A stretch of 64,000 nt of DNA, taken from assembly GCA_947498595.1 (NCBI GenBank), contig CANMKX010000002.1:269343-333342 (forward strand), given 5' to 3'. Position numbers and translations under genes: made by a program. The DNA comes from an uncultured Aquimarina sp. GTDB taxonomy: Bacteria > Bacteroidota > Bacteroidia > Flavobacteriales > Flavobacteriaceae. Under the pieces are notes generated by a model. That model saw only the letters and a list, made by a program, of their open reading frames with translations, searched no databases and was not told where the DNA came from. Position 1 is the first letter of the stretch, and each line of letters starts with the position of its first letter. Positions 9,130 through 18,558 of this stretch are shown piece by piece.

Positions 9130-10053
9130 TTAAAATGGTAACTTATTTAAATCTACATTTCCTCCAGAAAATATAACCCCAATTTTTGTGTTTTGAAATT
9201 CCTCTTTATGTTTTAATAAAGCTGCGAAAGCAACAGCACTAGATGGTTCTATTATAATTTTTAATCGTTCCCATACAAGCTTCATTGCTGCAATTATTTC
9301 TATTTCTTCTACTCTTAAAATTCGTTTTACATTTTGTTGTATTATCGGAAAATTAATTACTCCTAATTGAGTTTTTAATCCATCTGCAATCGTATTTGTT
9401 GTTTCATTTTTTTCTATTCTCCCACTTAATAATGACCGATATGCATCATCTACCTCAAAAGGTTCTCCTCCGATTACTTCGCAATTTGTCCCATATTTTT
9501 TTGCGGCTAAAGCAGTTCCTGCAATTAATCCTCCTCCTCCAACTGGAGTGATGATATAATTTAGATCTGGATAATCTTCTAGTAGTTCTACTGCTGCTGA
9601 GCCTTGCCCTATAATCACATCCATATTATCTGAAGGATGTAAAAATACAGCTCCAGTTTCTTTTTGTACCTTAAGAGCTGTAGCCTCTCTATCTTTCAAG
9701 GTTGGAAGGCTCTCTATGATTTTTCCTCCATATCCTTTTACAGCATCTTTTTTTACTTGAGGAGCACTTGATGGCATTACTATATAAGCCTTAACTCCAA
9801 GGCTCTTTGCTGCCAATGATACTGCTTGAGCAAAATTACCAGACGAGTGTGTTACTACTCCCTTTTCTCTTTCTGCTTTTGTTAAGTTTAAAATTGCATA
9901 TGTAGCTCCTCTCATTTTAAATGCTCCCATTCGTTGAAAATTTTCACATTTAAAATAAACATCTGCACCCGAAATCTCATTTAACAATCTTGATTTCAAT
10001 ACAGGAGTACGATGGATATAAGGGTTTATTTTTTTTATAGTATCAAAATACAT
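9130..10053 (-). CDS. Threonine/serine dehydratase (PLP fold type II)
   Basis: 307 residues, catalytic domain only, without the ACT regulatory domain of biosynthetic IlvA. The PLP lysine lies in FKMRGA (about residue 46), the SSGN motif appears as SSGNFAQA rather than the common SSGNHAQA, and the glycine-rich phosphate-binding loop is GGGGLIAG. The length and lack of a regulatory domain fit catabolic threonine/serine dehydratases or serine racemases, which convert threonine to 2-oxobutyrate or serine to pyruvate. Only 10 bp separate it from the nitrilase-family gene upstream, so the two are probably co-transcribed. Exact substrate is not decidable. Confidence 0.85.
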   Translation of the reverse strand: MYFDTIKKINPYIHRTPVLKSRLLNEISGADVYFKCENFQRMGAFKMRGATYAILNLTKAEREKGVVTHSSGNFAQAVSLAAKSLGVKAYIVMPSSAPQVKKDAVKGYGGKIIESLPTLKDREATALKVQKETGAVFLHPSDNMDVIIGQGSAAVELLEDYPDLNYIITPVGGGGLIAGTALAAKKYGTNCEVIGGEPFEVDDAYRSLLSGRIEKNETTNTIADGLKTQLGVINFPIIQQNVKRILRVEEIEIIAAMKLVWERLKIIIEPSSAVAFAALLKHKEEFQNTKIGVIFSGGNVDLNKLPF

Positions 10054-10063
10054 TGTTTCTTTT

Positions 10064-11011
10064 TTACTTAAACTTAATAGTACTTTGTCGTTCTCTATTA
10101 ATTGTTAATTGTGTAATATCTGGTCTTGAATAATGCCCTACAGGGTCAAAATTTTGACGTTCTTCTAAAACTTTATTATAATCTAACGTATGTATAATCA
10201 GTCCTTCTTTATGGAGTACAGGTGCTATTTCCCACTCACCATCAGGTCCAGCTATACAAGATCCTCCATTTCCTAGTACTTCTGGGGCTTTTTCTTTTAT
10301 CTTATCCAAGTGTGGTGTGTTTTCTGGAAAATCTTCAATTCTCATCAAACTAGACACCGATATTACGTATGATCTGGATTCTCGAGCTATAAATCTTGTT
10401 ATATCTTTTGTATTATAATCGCTTCCAGGCCAAACAGCTATGTGTAAATTCTCTCCTTGACCATATAGAGCCGCCCGTGGTAATGGCATCCAATTTTCCC
10501 AACAATTTAATCCTCCTACTGTAAAATCTTTTAGTTTATGTGTTCTCAATCCATTTCCATCTCCTGGTGCCCATGTCAATCGTTCTTCATATGTTGGTTG
10601 TAACTTACGATGTACAGATTGTATTATACCATCTTCATCTATATAAACTAATGACGCATATAAGCTATGTCCTCCTCTATCCCCTGGTCGCTCAATAATT
10701 CCTAAATATATCGCTATCTTATTTTCTTTTGCTAAAACACATATTTCGTCCAAATCTCCTCGTTCTATCACTACAGCATTTTGCGCATAATGCGCATGAA
10801 TTTCTTTTTGAACAGTACTATTAAATTGTGCTCCATTCGTCAACTCTACCCAAAATGGATATCCTGGTAGTAACGATTCTCCAAATACAATCAAATTCAC
10901 TTCTTCTGTAGCGGCCTCTTTTATTTTATTCTTTATCTTTTCTAAAGTTTGTTCGTGATTTAACCAGACAGGTGCTATTTGGGCTAATGCTACTTTTAAT
11001 TTATTATCCAT
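10064..11011 (-). CDS. Nitrilase-family carbon-nitrogen hydrolase
   Basis: 315 residues from the start preferred here. The catalytic triad is visible: Glu in VFGESLLPGYP, Lys in HRKLQPTYEE and Cys in GGLNCWENWMPLPR. The Cys context and length match true nitrilases/cyanide hydratases rather than omega-amidases, so it should hydrolyse a nitrile or amide to a carboxylic acid. The frame is open to an ATG at 11053, but the family begins about five residues before KVALAQ, so the ATG ending at 11011 (MDNKLKVALAQ) is chosen; ATGs at 11026 and 11053 are alternatives. It is upstream of and close to the dehydratase gene. Confidence 0.85.
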   Translation of the reverse strand: MDNKLKVALAQIAPVWLNHEQTLEKIKNKIKEAATEEVNLIVFGESLLPGYPFWVELTNGAQFNSTVQKEIHAHYAQNAVVIERGDLDEICVLAKENKIAIYLGIIERPGDRGGHSLYASLVYIDEDGIIQSVHRKLQPTYEERLTWAPGDGNGLRTHKLKDFTVGGLNCWENWMPLPRAALYGQGENLHIAVWPGSDYNTKDITRFIARESRSYVISVSSLMRIEDFPENTPHLDKIKEKAPEVLGNGGSCIAGPDGEWEIAPVLHKEGLIIHTLDYNKVLEERQNFDPVGHYSRPDITQLTINRERQSTIKFK

Positions 11012-11349
11012 AAAATTTTTAGTCATTTTTTCTACCATAAAAATTAATAGCATAACTTTCTATTAACTTTCATTATTGCTTCTTAATTCCTTTATCGCAT
11101 CATTTCTGTTTATTATTTATCAATTTATAAACTACTTAAAATCATACGTTCAATTATTCGTAAATATAATCTTCAAAAAAAGAATATATCTTAAAGTTTA
11201 CTCAAAGTTATATCTCATAAAAGTTAATGCAATCGTAACACTAACAATTCTTTAGCATAATTCACAAATCTATTTTCTATTATGTCATCAATGTATCTTT
11301 ACATCGTAGAACATTAACAAATAATCATTTAAAATCAAACTCTAAAAAA

Positions 11350-11688
11350 ATGAAAACGTTAAAAGTATTTATTCTAGCATTTGTAATTGGTACATCGGTG
11401 TACGCTAACAACACTCCAATCGAAACTTCATCTGAAAAGCTAAGAAATGAAATTTCTCATCTCCTTGAAAATCCAAGAATAAAAATCAATAACAATGAAA
11501 TCAAGGCTGTCATCGAGTTTACATTAAACAAAAAAGGTGAAATTATTGTTCTTTTTGTAGACACTACTAATAGTACTGTAGAATCATTTGTGAAATCAAA
11601 GTTGAATTATCAAAAAGTCACTGATAAAACTTCTGACAATGGTAAGGTTTATAAGATGAAATTAAAGATTTTAAACCCTACTCATTAA
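11350..11688 (+). CDS. Small secreted protein, TonB-C-terminus-like
   Basis: 112 residues with a clear signal peptide cleaved after about residue 19 (VYA). The rest is one beta-alpha-beta domain with the pattern VEFTLNKKGEIIVLFVDTTN...VKSKLNYQKV, which resembles the TonB C-terminal fold found in many short flavobacterial exported proteins. No partner gene is adjacent. Function is unknown. It is a monocistronic gene with its own promoter region upstream and a terminator shared with the convergent UbiA gene. Confidence 0.65.
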   Translation: MKTLKVFILAFVIGTSVYANNTPIETSSEKLRNEISHLLENPRIKINNNEIKAVIEFTLNKKGEIIVLFVDTTNSTVESFVKSKLNYQKVTDKTSDNGKVYKMKLKILNPTH

Positions 11689-11740
11689 TAAATTACATTA
11701 GATTTATATAAATTACTTATAACTATATTATCATATACCA

Positions 11741-11771
11741 AGCAACTATAATGCATTTATAGTTGCTTTTT
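11741..11771. terminator. Terminator between convergent genes
   Basis: A 10-bp perfect stem AGCAACTATA (11741-11750) with TATAGTTGCT (11758-11767) is followed by TTTTT. It ends the small secreted-protein gene. It lies 3 bp before the 3' end of the convergent prenyltransferase gene. Confidence 0.8.
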
Positions 11772-11773
11772 GA

Positions 11774-12688
11774 TTATAGAAACATTTTTATTCTAATCAA
11801 AATCCCTTCTAAATCTATTAACATAATACTAAATACTCCAGATACTATTATAAGTTTTAATATATTATGTAGCCAATTATAATGAATTTGTCTTCGTGTT
11901 TGTGATATAATGATTACTAGCGTAATCAACAAAAAGGGAATGCTATAAAAAAAGTACTTCATAGCTCCGATATCATAACGAGTCAATAACATGTATATAG
12001 GACCTATTGAGACAACTGCTATTCCTATTAGTAATTGCTTTGAAGTTTTTTCTCCATATACTGCCGGAATCGTTCTATAATTGTTAGCAATATCTCCTTT
12101 TAGATTTTCTAAATCCTTAATCATTTCTCTCATTGTTAAAATTAGGAATAAGAAAATTGCGTGTACAAAAATTCCTTCTTCAAAGTTTTTATAATAAACA
12201 AAAATGACAAAAAAGGGTGTTATCGCTAATAACGAAGCTGTTATGTTAGCTACAAATGGTATCTTTTTTAATTTATGAGAATAAAACCATATTGCAAAAA
12301 TATAAAAAGAAAAAAACAGAACTGCTTTAAATGACACATAGCTCGCCAATACAACCGAGAAAAAATTAAGCACAAAATATGCTGTTAATTTAGTTTGTTG
12401 ACTTACTAATCGATCTAACATTGTTTTTTGTGGTCGATTAATTAGATCTTTTTCTCTATCATAGAAGCTATTAATAATATACCCTGCAGCAATAACTATT
12501 GCTGCTGCAATTATTATCACAAAAAGATCAACGTCAAATAAGACATTTTTTATACCTCTATCAGGTGCTAATATAAATATGGAAGTTATATACTGTGCTA
12601 TAACAATTACTAACACATTATACCCTCTTACTACAGAAAACAAACTTAACATCTTAAGCAATAGAAGCTTGTTTTTTCTTGTAAGCAT
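11774..12688 (-). CDS. UbiA-family prenyltransferase (geranylgeranylglycerol-phosphate geranylgeranyltransferase-like)
   Basis: 304 residues with eight to nine membrane segments. The two acidic motifs of the UbiA superfamily are present: NSFYDREKDLINRPQ (first, D-x3-D form) and REMIKDLENLKGD (second). The family transfers a polyprenyl diphosphate chain to an aromatic or glycerol acceptor. Flavobacterial homologues are commonly annotated as digeranylgeranylglyceryl-phosphate synthases. Its position just downstream of mevalonate kinase and diphosphomevalonate decarboxylase ties it to isoprenoid supply. The acceptor (quinone head group or glycerophosphate) is not determined. Confidence 0.85.
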   Translation of the reverse strand: MLTRKNKLLLLKMLSLFSVVRGYNVLVIVIAQYITSIFILAPDRGIKNVLFDVDLFVIIIAAAIVIAAGYIINSFYDREKDLINRPQKTMLDRLVSQQTKLTAYFVLNFFSVVLASYVSFKAVLFFSFYIFAIWFYSHKLKKIPFVANITASLLAITPFFVIFVYYKNFEEGIFVHAIFLFLILTMREMIKDLENLKGDIANNYRTIPAVYGEKTSKQLLIGIAVVSIGPIYMLLTRYDIGAMKYFFYSIPFLLITLVIIISQTRRQIHYNWLHNILKLIIVSGVFSIMLIDLEGILIRIKMFL

Positions 12689-12697
12689 ATATTGATA

Positions 12698-13633
12698 TTA
12701 GAAATTATAAACGACTTCTAATGGGTACCCTTTCAATGCTTTTTTTGCTTTTTCTAAATCTTGTGTAAATCCAAGAATGTAGCCTCCACCACCTGATCCA
12801 CAAAGTTTTAAATAATAATCATTAGTTTCTATTCCATGTTTCCAAAGTGTATGAAACTGTTTAGGAATCATTGGTTTAAAATTATCCAAAACTACATGCG
12901 AAAGTTGCTTTATATTTGAAAACAAAGACTTGATATCTCCTTGTAAAAAGTCTTCTACGCAGGCATCAGTATGTTTCACAAATTTATTTTTAAGCATATT
13001 ACGGAATCCTTCTTGCTTCATTTTTTCCATAAAAATGCTTACCATAGGAGCTGTTTCCCCTACAATTCCACTATCTAACAAAAATACAGCACCTTTATGT
13101 TCTGTTGTACTTTGAGACGGAATTCCAGTTGGCTCAATATTATCTTTTGAATTTATTAAAATAGGAAGGCTTAAATAACTATTTAATGGATCTAATCCAG
13201 AACTGTTACCATGGAAAAAAGATTCCATCAAACCAAAAATCTCTTTTAACTTTAAGAGTTTTTCTCTTGTTAAGTTCTCTAAAACTGTAATTTTATCATG
13301 AGCGTATTTATCATAAATAGCAGCTACTAAAGCTCCACTACTCCCAACGCCATAACCTTGTGGTATACTACTATCAAAATACATTCCTGCAGCTACATCT
13401 ATTTGTAATTTTTTGAGATCAAATTGTACTATTTCATCTTTCTCAATTTTCTCTAGATATACTGCAAAGTCTTGCAAACTTTTATTAGATGCAATAGCTT
13501 CTTGAGTAGGCTCTTTAGAAACTTTTAATGCTCCCTTAAAAAAATTATAAGGTATTGATAATCCCTTAGAATCTTTAATAATACCATACTCTCCAAATAA
13601 TAATATTTTAGAATAGAAAAGAGGTCCTTTCAT
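12698..13633 (-). CDS. GHMP kinase, mevalonate kinase
   Basis: 311 residues of the GHMP kinase fold. The ATP-binding loop PQGYGVGSSGALVAA is near residue 92. The N-terminus FYSKILLFGEYGI matches the mevalonate kinase substrate-site strand (KxILxGEH/Y). The C-terminus has the GHMP motif LCGSGGGGYILGF. It phosphorylates mevalonate in the isoprenoid pathway. It lies 33 bp from the decarboxylase gene and 9 bp from the UbiA gene on the same strand, so the three form an operon. The phosphomevalonate kinase is not in this window. Confidence 0.87.
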   Translation of the reverse strand: MKGPLFYSKILLFGEYGIIKDSKGLSIPYNFFKGALKVSKEPTQEAIASNKSLQDFAVYLEKIEKDEIVQFDLKKLQIDVAAGMYFDSSIPQGYGVGSSGALVAAIYDKYAHDKITVLENLTREKLLKLKEIFGLMESFFHGNSSGLDPLNSYLSLPILINSKDNIEPTGIPSQSTTEHKGAVFLLDSGIVGETAPMVSIFMEKMKQEGFRNMLKNKFVKHTDACVEDFLQGDIKSLFSNIKQLSHVVLDNFKPMIPKQFHTLWKHGIETNDYYLKLCGSGGGGYILGFTQDLEKAKKALKGYPLEVVYNF

Positions 13634-13666
13634 AATAGCTACAATTTTTTATTTCCCAAAACACAA

Positions 13667-14752
13667 TTACAATAATTGCGCTCCTAATCCAACTTTATCA
13701 CAAATATACTGTCCTTTCTGACAATATACAACTAACTCTCTCTTAATGAAGTCTAATACAGTTTCTTTTTCGTTTTCTGGATATAATAAATGAACATTAG
13801 CACCCGCATCTAATGTAAAACAAAGTTTAGATTTTGACGCTTTTCGATATTCCCAAATTTTATTTATAATTGACAATGTATTAGGTTTCATCAATATAAA
13901 ATAAGGTAATGATGTCATCATCATTGCGTGCAATGTCAGAGCTTCACTTTCAACAACCTCTATAAAAGCATCAATATCTCCAGATTTGAATATAGAAGTT
14001 AGTTTTGTTATATTTTCTGATGCTTGTTCAAAACGTTTTGCTGCAAATGGATGTCCGTGCATTAAATCATGCCCTACAGTACTACTAACTTGTTTTTCTC
14101 CTTTATCAACTAATAAAATAGTGTCTCTATAATTCTGAAAATTCTCATGTACTTCAAACGGATATGGTATTGCATATTCATCTGTACTATTTGGAATTTC
14201 TTTATGATATCCCCACAAAGTAATAGGTCCTTCTAGACTTCTACACGCGCTACCTGATCCTAATCTAGCTAAAAAAGACGTTTTTTGCATCATTTCACGC
14301 TGTGTCATTTCTGCATTAAGTTCTTTTTCTATAGCTACAATACAATAAGCCAGAGCACTCATTCCACTTGCTGACGAGGCTATTCCACTACTATGAGGAA
14401 ATGTGTTTTCTGTTTCTATAACAAAATCATACTGCTTAATAAAAGGAACATATCCTTCTATCCTTTGAAAAAACTTTTGGATTTTCGGTTTAAAGTCTTC
14501 TTTTGGCTTACCTTCAAAAAAGAATTCAAAATTAAAATCATCTGAAAAAACAGTTCTTTTCTTATATGTAAGTGTAGTAATAGTACGACACGTATCTAAC
14601 GTAAAACTAATTGATGGATTCTCTGGTAACTGAACCGGTCTCTTACCCCAATACTTGATTAATGCTATATTACTTGGCGATTTACAGGTAATTTTTCCTG
14701 TACTTGGTAAGTTATCTTCCAATTTAGAGACAAATTGAGCAGAAAGCTTCAT
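13667..14752 (-). CDS. mvaD: Diphosphomevalonate decarboxylase
   Basis: 361 residues from the chosen start. Signatures are SPSNIALIKYWGKR near the N-terminus, ENPSISFTLDTC, the ATP loop SSGIASSASGMSALAY, and the C-terminal LDAGANVHLLY. The enzyme converts mevalonate diphosphate to isopentenyl diphosphate using ATP. The frame is open 10 codons further up to an ATG at 14782, but those residues (YLYSNYNNN) are low-complexity and family members begin near MKLSAQ, so 14752 is preferred. It is the first gene of the mevalonate/UbiA operon. Confidence 0.9.
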   Translation of the reverse strand: MKLSAQFVSKLEDNLPSTGKITCKSPSNIALIKYWGKRPVQLPENPSISFTLDTCRTITTLTYKKRTVFSDDFNFEFFFEGKPKEDFKPKIQKFFQRIEGYVPFIKQYDFVIETENTFPHSSGIASSASGMSALAYCIVAIEKELNAEMTQREMMQKTSFLARLGSGSACRSLEGPITLWGYHKEIPNSTDEYAIPYPFEVHENFQNYRDTILLVDKGEKQVSSTVGHDLMHGHPFAAKRFEQASENITKLTSIFKSGDIDAFIEVVESEALTLHAMMMTSLPYFILMKPNTLSIINKIWEYRKASKSKLCFTLDAGANVHLLYPENEKETVLDFIKRELVVYCQKGQYICDKVGLGAQLL

Positions 14753-14782
14753 ATTATTATTATAATTTGAGTAAAGATACAT

Positions 14783-15214
14783 CTAATTAGATTGTTTAAC
14801 TAATTAAAAAAATGCTACTTTAGTAAGTAACTAAAAATCAACAATGACGAAAAAAATTATTAGATTATATTTTTTTATATTCATCGGAATATCAACAACT
14901 ATAAATTCTAATTTAAATTGACTTTATAATATTATTTTTCCATACAATTCCCCAAATTGTATTTTATAAAGACAATAATTTTTATTCTCTTTGGATTGCA
15001 TGTTCCCCTCATCGCTTTCCTTATCATTTTATTTTGTTGCCTCACTATTTTTGACTCTCTATGAGTTTAAAATTGTTAATACTATTATGCTTTTTTACTT
15101 TAATAAATAATATACGAACTGCTTTCTTAACTGTTTATATCTTAAAAACATATGACAGGAAAACAAAAACTAACAGGAAAACAAACATTTTAAGAAATTA
15201 CAACATATTAGTTT
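14783..15214. other. AT-rich intergenic region with a signal-peptide-only mini-ORF
   Basis: About 430 bp between the mevalonate operon (-) and a TetR gene (+). It contains a 25-codon ORF at 14844-14921 (+) whose product is just a basic start and hydrophobic stretch (MTKKIIRLYFFIFIGIST), and a 52-codon AT-rich ORF starting at 15061 that runs into the TetR gene. Neither has convincing support. The promoters of both flanking genes should lie here. Confidence 0.45.
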
Positions 15215-15769
15215 ATGAGTAAGAAATCTATTGTATTACAAACAACTCTTGAGTTAATTACACAACAGGGGATATGTGGAACATCGCTATCGCAAATTAT
15301 TAAAGAATCTGGAGTTGCTAATGGAACAGTCTATCATCATTTTAAGAATAAAGATGAAATAATATCTGAATTATATTTCATGCTAACCCAAGATTTTGGG
15401 ACTGTTATTATGAGAAATATTCCTCCTGCGGATGAAAAGAAACAATTCCCTATAATGTGGAAGAACTTATTTTATTACTTCATTAATAATCCACTTGCTT
15501 TTACTTTTTCAGAACAAATTGCTCGCTCTTCTGAGATTCCATTAAAAATGAAAGAAGAAGCTAGAAAGTATTATAAAGAAATAGATGATTTTTTTAGAAA
15601 AGGAATTCGAAATAAAACATTTAAACCTTATACTCCTCTTATTATGGAAGAGCTTTTTTTTGGTAATGTAGCTTCTATGGTTAAGGTTTATAAAAACGAA
15701 AAAGTAAAACTTCTAGACAAACATATTGACCAAGCTATTGAAATTTCATGGAAAGGTTTTTTGAGATAA
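15215..15769 (+). CDS. TetR/AcrR-family transcriptional regulator
   Basis: 184 residues. The N-terminal helix-turn-helix is typical: a first helix with TLELITQQGICGTSLSQII, then KESGVANGTVYHHFKNKDEI (split here), which carries the GTVYHHF recognition helix. The C-terminal ligand domain is variable. The ligand is unknown. No efflux pump or metabolic gene lies beside it on the same strand; the neighbours are the divergent mevalonate operon and a convergent secreted-protein gene. It probably controls itself or a distant target. Confidence 0.85.
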   Translation: MSKKSIVLQTTLELITQQGICGTSLSQIIKESGVANGTVYHHFKNKDEIISELYFMLTQDFGTVIMRNIPPADEKKQFPIMWKNLFYYFINNPLAFTFSEQIARSSEIPLKMKEEARKYYKEIDDFFRKGIRNKTFKPYTPLIMEELFFGNVASMVKVYKNEKVKLLDKHIDQAIEISWKGFLR

Positions 15770-15771
15770 TA

Positions 15772-15804
15772 AAAAAGGGAAGTTTCTACAAAACTTCCCT
15801 TTTT
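15772..15804. terminator. Bidirectional terminator after the TetR gene
   Basis: A 14-bp perfect stem, AAAAAGGGAAGTTT (15772-15785) with AAACTTCCCTTTTT (15791-15804). The A-run and T-run allow use from both sides by the convergent genes. Confidence 0.85.
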
Positions 15805-15836
15805 CTATTAAGAATTATATAGTATCCTTTTTAACC

Positions 15837-16619
15837 TTAGTTAAACAAAATATCTAAACAAGATTCTTTATATAAATCTTTTAATGCCATTTCTACAGCT
15901 TCTCTAGAGTCTTGTGTTGTTCCTATTACAATACCTTTATATTGTAACTCTCCAGTTTCTTTATTCCAAGCAAACTCATTACTATCAGACTTAATGATTC
16001 TATTTCCATCTCTAGAAGTTACTCTAAAAGCTTCAAATTCTTGTCCATATTCTACTCCTGCTGGGAAATATACTTCTGTTACATATTTTGTTGCTCCTTT
16101 GGCATATACATAACATACACATCTTCCAACATCTTTTGCTTCAGAAACTCTTACTGTATTATTTTGTATAATTCTCCATCTTCCATCAACCATCGTTCCT
16201 ACAATATTCATTAAAATAGTTCCTTTCTCGGCTACTTTTCCATCAATAGAAGATTCAAAATTAACCAATGCTGATACTGTTCCTGCTCTCTCTTTTAGAC
16301 TACTGTATAAAACTTTTTTTAATGTCAATCTAAATTTATAATTGCTATCTCCTAAAATTTCATCTAATCGATTCGCCAAGGCGTCTTTATCAGAAGTCGT
16401 TCTATTGATATGCCCTGATAATTTCACATAAGCCGTATGTTCTTTATATCGCTCATTAAATAAGTCTAGAAGTTCTTCTTTTTGAGAAAGATCTCCCATA
16501 GTGTTCATTGCACTAATATAGTCTGCTAACAATTTTTTTACTGGATCAGTTTGGGCAAAACTATTTCCGTAGCAGACAATTAAAAATAATAAGGTTAAGG
16601 TTAGTTTAGTTTTTTTCAT
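15837..16619 (-). CDS. Exported protein of unknown function
   Basis: 260 residues. A classical signal peptide (MKKTKLTLTLLFLIVCYGNSFA) would be cut before QTDP. Residues about 60-145 alternate beta strands ending in VDGRWRIIQNNTV, a pattern that recalls NTF2/SnoaL-like folds, but I do not recognise the family with confidence. A CVCYVY segment gives a closely spaced Cys pair in the exported part. The gene stands alone, with a shared terminator at its 3' end. Confidence 0.7.
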   Translation of the reverse strand: MKKTKLTLTLLFLIVCYGNSFAQTDPVKKLLADYISAMNTMGDLSQKEELLDLFNERYKEHTAYVKLSGHINRTTSDKDALANRLDEILGDSNYKFRLTLKKVLYSSLKERAGTVSALVNFESSIDGKVAEKGTILMNIVGTMVDGRWRIIQNNTVRVSEAKDVGRCVCYVYAKGATKYVTEVYFPAGVEYGQEFEAFRVTSRDGNRIIKSDSNEFAWNKETGELQYKGIVIGTTQDSREAVEMALKDLYKESCLDILFN

Positions 16620-16712
16620 AGTAAATTGGGAATAATATTCGTTTTTAACATTTGCTAAGATAGGAAACTTTGTAGAATTCTTTTTATGATTCCTTTATCA
16701 GAATATTGTTTT

Positions 16713-17249
16713 TTATTCTAATATCAAGAGCTTTTTAATTGTTTTATATCCTCTTGTAGTAGTTATTACTTCTAATTTCTTTTCCAAATGATTTGTCCCC
16801 ATCTTACTTGTATGATATCCTTTAGGGCAATACATATAAATAACATTTTCATTAACCTCATAACGTTCTCCTTCTTTCACCAATGATTTCAACGCTTCAA
16901 ATTTACCTTCTGGTACTCTATTGTATAACAATGTAAAATATACGCGACTAATATTTATATCTTTCTCTATTTCGCTATATGGACACGTTTCGAAAATTTT
17001 TATTAGCGCTTCTTTTTCAATTCCTATAACAGGTACTTTAAATCCAAAATCGCGATAAATCATATCTTCTACTTTACTCGTAACAACATCTAAATTTTCT
17101 TTAGTTTTTATGATAATATTTCCACTTTGTATGTAGGTAAGTACATTATCGTATCCTATTTTTTTCAAATGAACTCTTAAGGTTTCCATCTTCATTTTTT
17201 TATGTCCTCCTACATTAATTCCTCTTAAAAATACGATATATGTTTTCAT
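16713..17249 (-). CDS. DUF1697 family protein
   Basis: 178 residues with the DUF1697 hallmark N-terminus (YIVFLRGINVGGHKKMKM) followed by GYDNVLTYIQSGNIII. These two segments recur almost unchanged through the family. The biochemical role of DUF1697 is not established. The gene lies 4 bp downstream of the flavoprotein gene on the same strand, so they are likely co-transcribed. Confidence 0.88.
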   Translation of the reverse strand: MKTYIVFLRGINVGGHKKMKMETLRVHLKKIGYDNVLTYIQSGNIIIKTKENLDVVTSKVEDMIYRDFGFKVPVIGIEKEALIKIFETCPYSEIEKDINISRVYFTLLYNRVPEGKFEALKSLVKEGERYEVNENVIYMYCPKGYHTSKMGTNHLEKKLEVITTTRGYKTIKKLLILE

Positions 17250-17253
17250 GATT

Positions 17254-18468
17254 TTATTTTTTGTTCGTCATTGCTTGCGCTGCAATATATCCTCCTGTCC
17301 AAGCATTCTGGAAATTAAATCCCCCAGTAATTGCGTCAATATTCAAAACTTCTCCAGCCATATACAAATTTTGACATTTCTTACTTTCGTATGTTTTAAA
17401 ATTAACATCCTTTAAATCAACTCCTCCAGCGGTGACAAATTCTTCTTTAAAAGTGCTTTTCCCATTTACATTATAAACGCCTTGTGTTAACTGATTTGCT
17501 AATGCTTGTATTTTTAATTTAGGTATACTAGCCCATTTTTCATCAAGTGAAATTGCTGTTGCAACAATTAAACTTTTCCATAATCTTTTAGGTAAATCAA
17601 ACTGTGTATGAGTTCCTATATGTTGCTTTGGGTATTTTTCTTTGATTTCGTTTAATTCTTCTATAACCTCTTCTGTAGAATAATGCCCTAACCAGTTAAC
17701 ACTAATATCAAATGTATATGATTTATCAGCTAATTCAATCGCTCCCCAAGCTGATAATTTAAGTATTGCTGGACCACTCATTCCCCAATGCGTAATCAAT
17801 AAAGGGCCTTCACTTTTCAGTTTTGACTCCTTAATTTTCACAACTGCATTGGTTGATACTCCAGGTAAATCTTTAATTCTTTTATCTTTTATATTAAAAG
17901 TAAAAAGAGAAGGTACTGGTGGGATAATTTTATGTTCGAGGTTTTTTAAAATTTTCCAAATTTTAGGATTACTTCCCGTAGCTATCATTAATTTTTCGGC
18001 CAAAAAGACATTCGTGTTTGTTGCTATTTGCCACAGTTCTTTTTGTAAATAAAATTCTTTAACACTACAATTTTTTATTATTTCAATTCCCAAACGTTCT
18101 GTTTCTCCCAAAAAACAATTAATAATACTTTGAGATGAATCTGTATCAGGGAAAATCCTCCCGTCTTCTTCTATTTTTAACGAAACACCTCTTTTTTCAA
18201 ACCATTCCATAGTATCACCTGTCATAAAAGTATGAAATGGTCCTTTTAGTTCTTTTTCTCCTCTAGGATAATTTTTTGTCAACTCATTAGGTATAAATTC
18301 TGCATGTGTTACATTACACCTTCCTCCTCCAGAAATTTTTACTTTTGACAATACTTCTTTCCCTCTTTCTAGAATTGCTATTTTTAATCTTGGATTCTCT
18401 ATAGCTGCATTAATTGCTGTAAAAAAGCCTGCCGCTCCACCTCCTATTATTATGATATCATATTGCAT
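17254..18468 (-). CDS. HI0933/YhiN-family FAD-dependent oxidoreductase
   Basis: 404 residues. The N-terminal dinucleotide-binding motif is IIIGGGAAGFF. The family-specific segments are KVKISGGGRCNVTH (about residues 43-56) and the C-terminal MAGEVLNIDAITGGFNFQNAW, which binds FAD. BaiN/YhiN-type flavoproteins have a split Rossmann fold. Physiological substrates are mostly unknown. It is first in a two-gene unit with the DUF1697 gene. Confidence 0.88.
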   Translation of the reverse strand: MQYDIIIIGGGAAGFFTAINAAIENPRLKIAILERGKEVLSKVKISGGGRCNVTHAEFIPNELTKNYPRGEKELKGPFHTFMTGDTMEWFEKRGVSLKIEEDGRIFPDTDSSQSIINCFLGETERLGIEIIKNCSVKEFYLQKELWQIATNTNVFLAEKLMIATGSNPKIWKILKNLEHKIIPPVPSLFTFNIKDKRIKDLPGVSTNAVVKIKESKLKSEGPLLITHWGMSGPAILKLSAWGAIELADKSYTFDISVNWLGHYSTEEVIEELNEIKEKYPKQHIGTHTQFDLPKRLWKSLIVATAISLDEKWASIPKLKIQALANQLTQGVYNVNGKSTFKEEFVTAGGVDLKDVNFKTYESKKCQNLYMAGEVLNIDAITGGFNFQNAWTGGYIAAQAMTNKK

Positions 18469-18493
18469 ATTGCAAAACTAATCCATAAATCAT

Positions 18494-18537
18494 AAAAAAA
18501 CAGCTTTCATCAAGAAGTCTTGACAAAAGCTGTTTTT
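18494..18537 (-). terminator. Terminator of the acyl-CoA dehydrogenase gene
   Basis: A long imperfect stem pairs AAAACAGCTTT...TCAAG (from 18497) with CTTGA...AAAGCTGTTTT (to 18535). The A-run at 18494-18500 gives a U-tract on the minus strand. It is 22 bp beyond the stop of the minus-strand gene. Confidence 0.75.
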
Positions 18538-18558
18538 AATTTTATTATATACTTAGCT

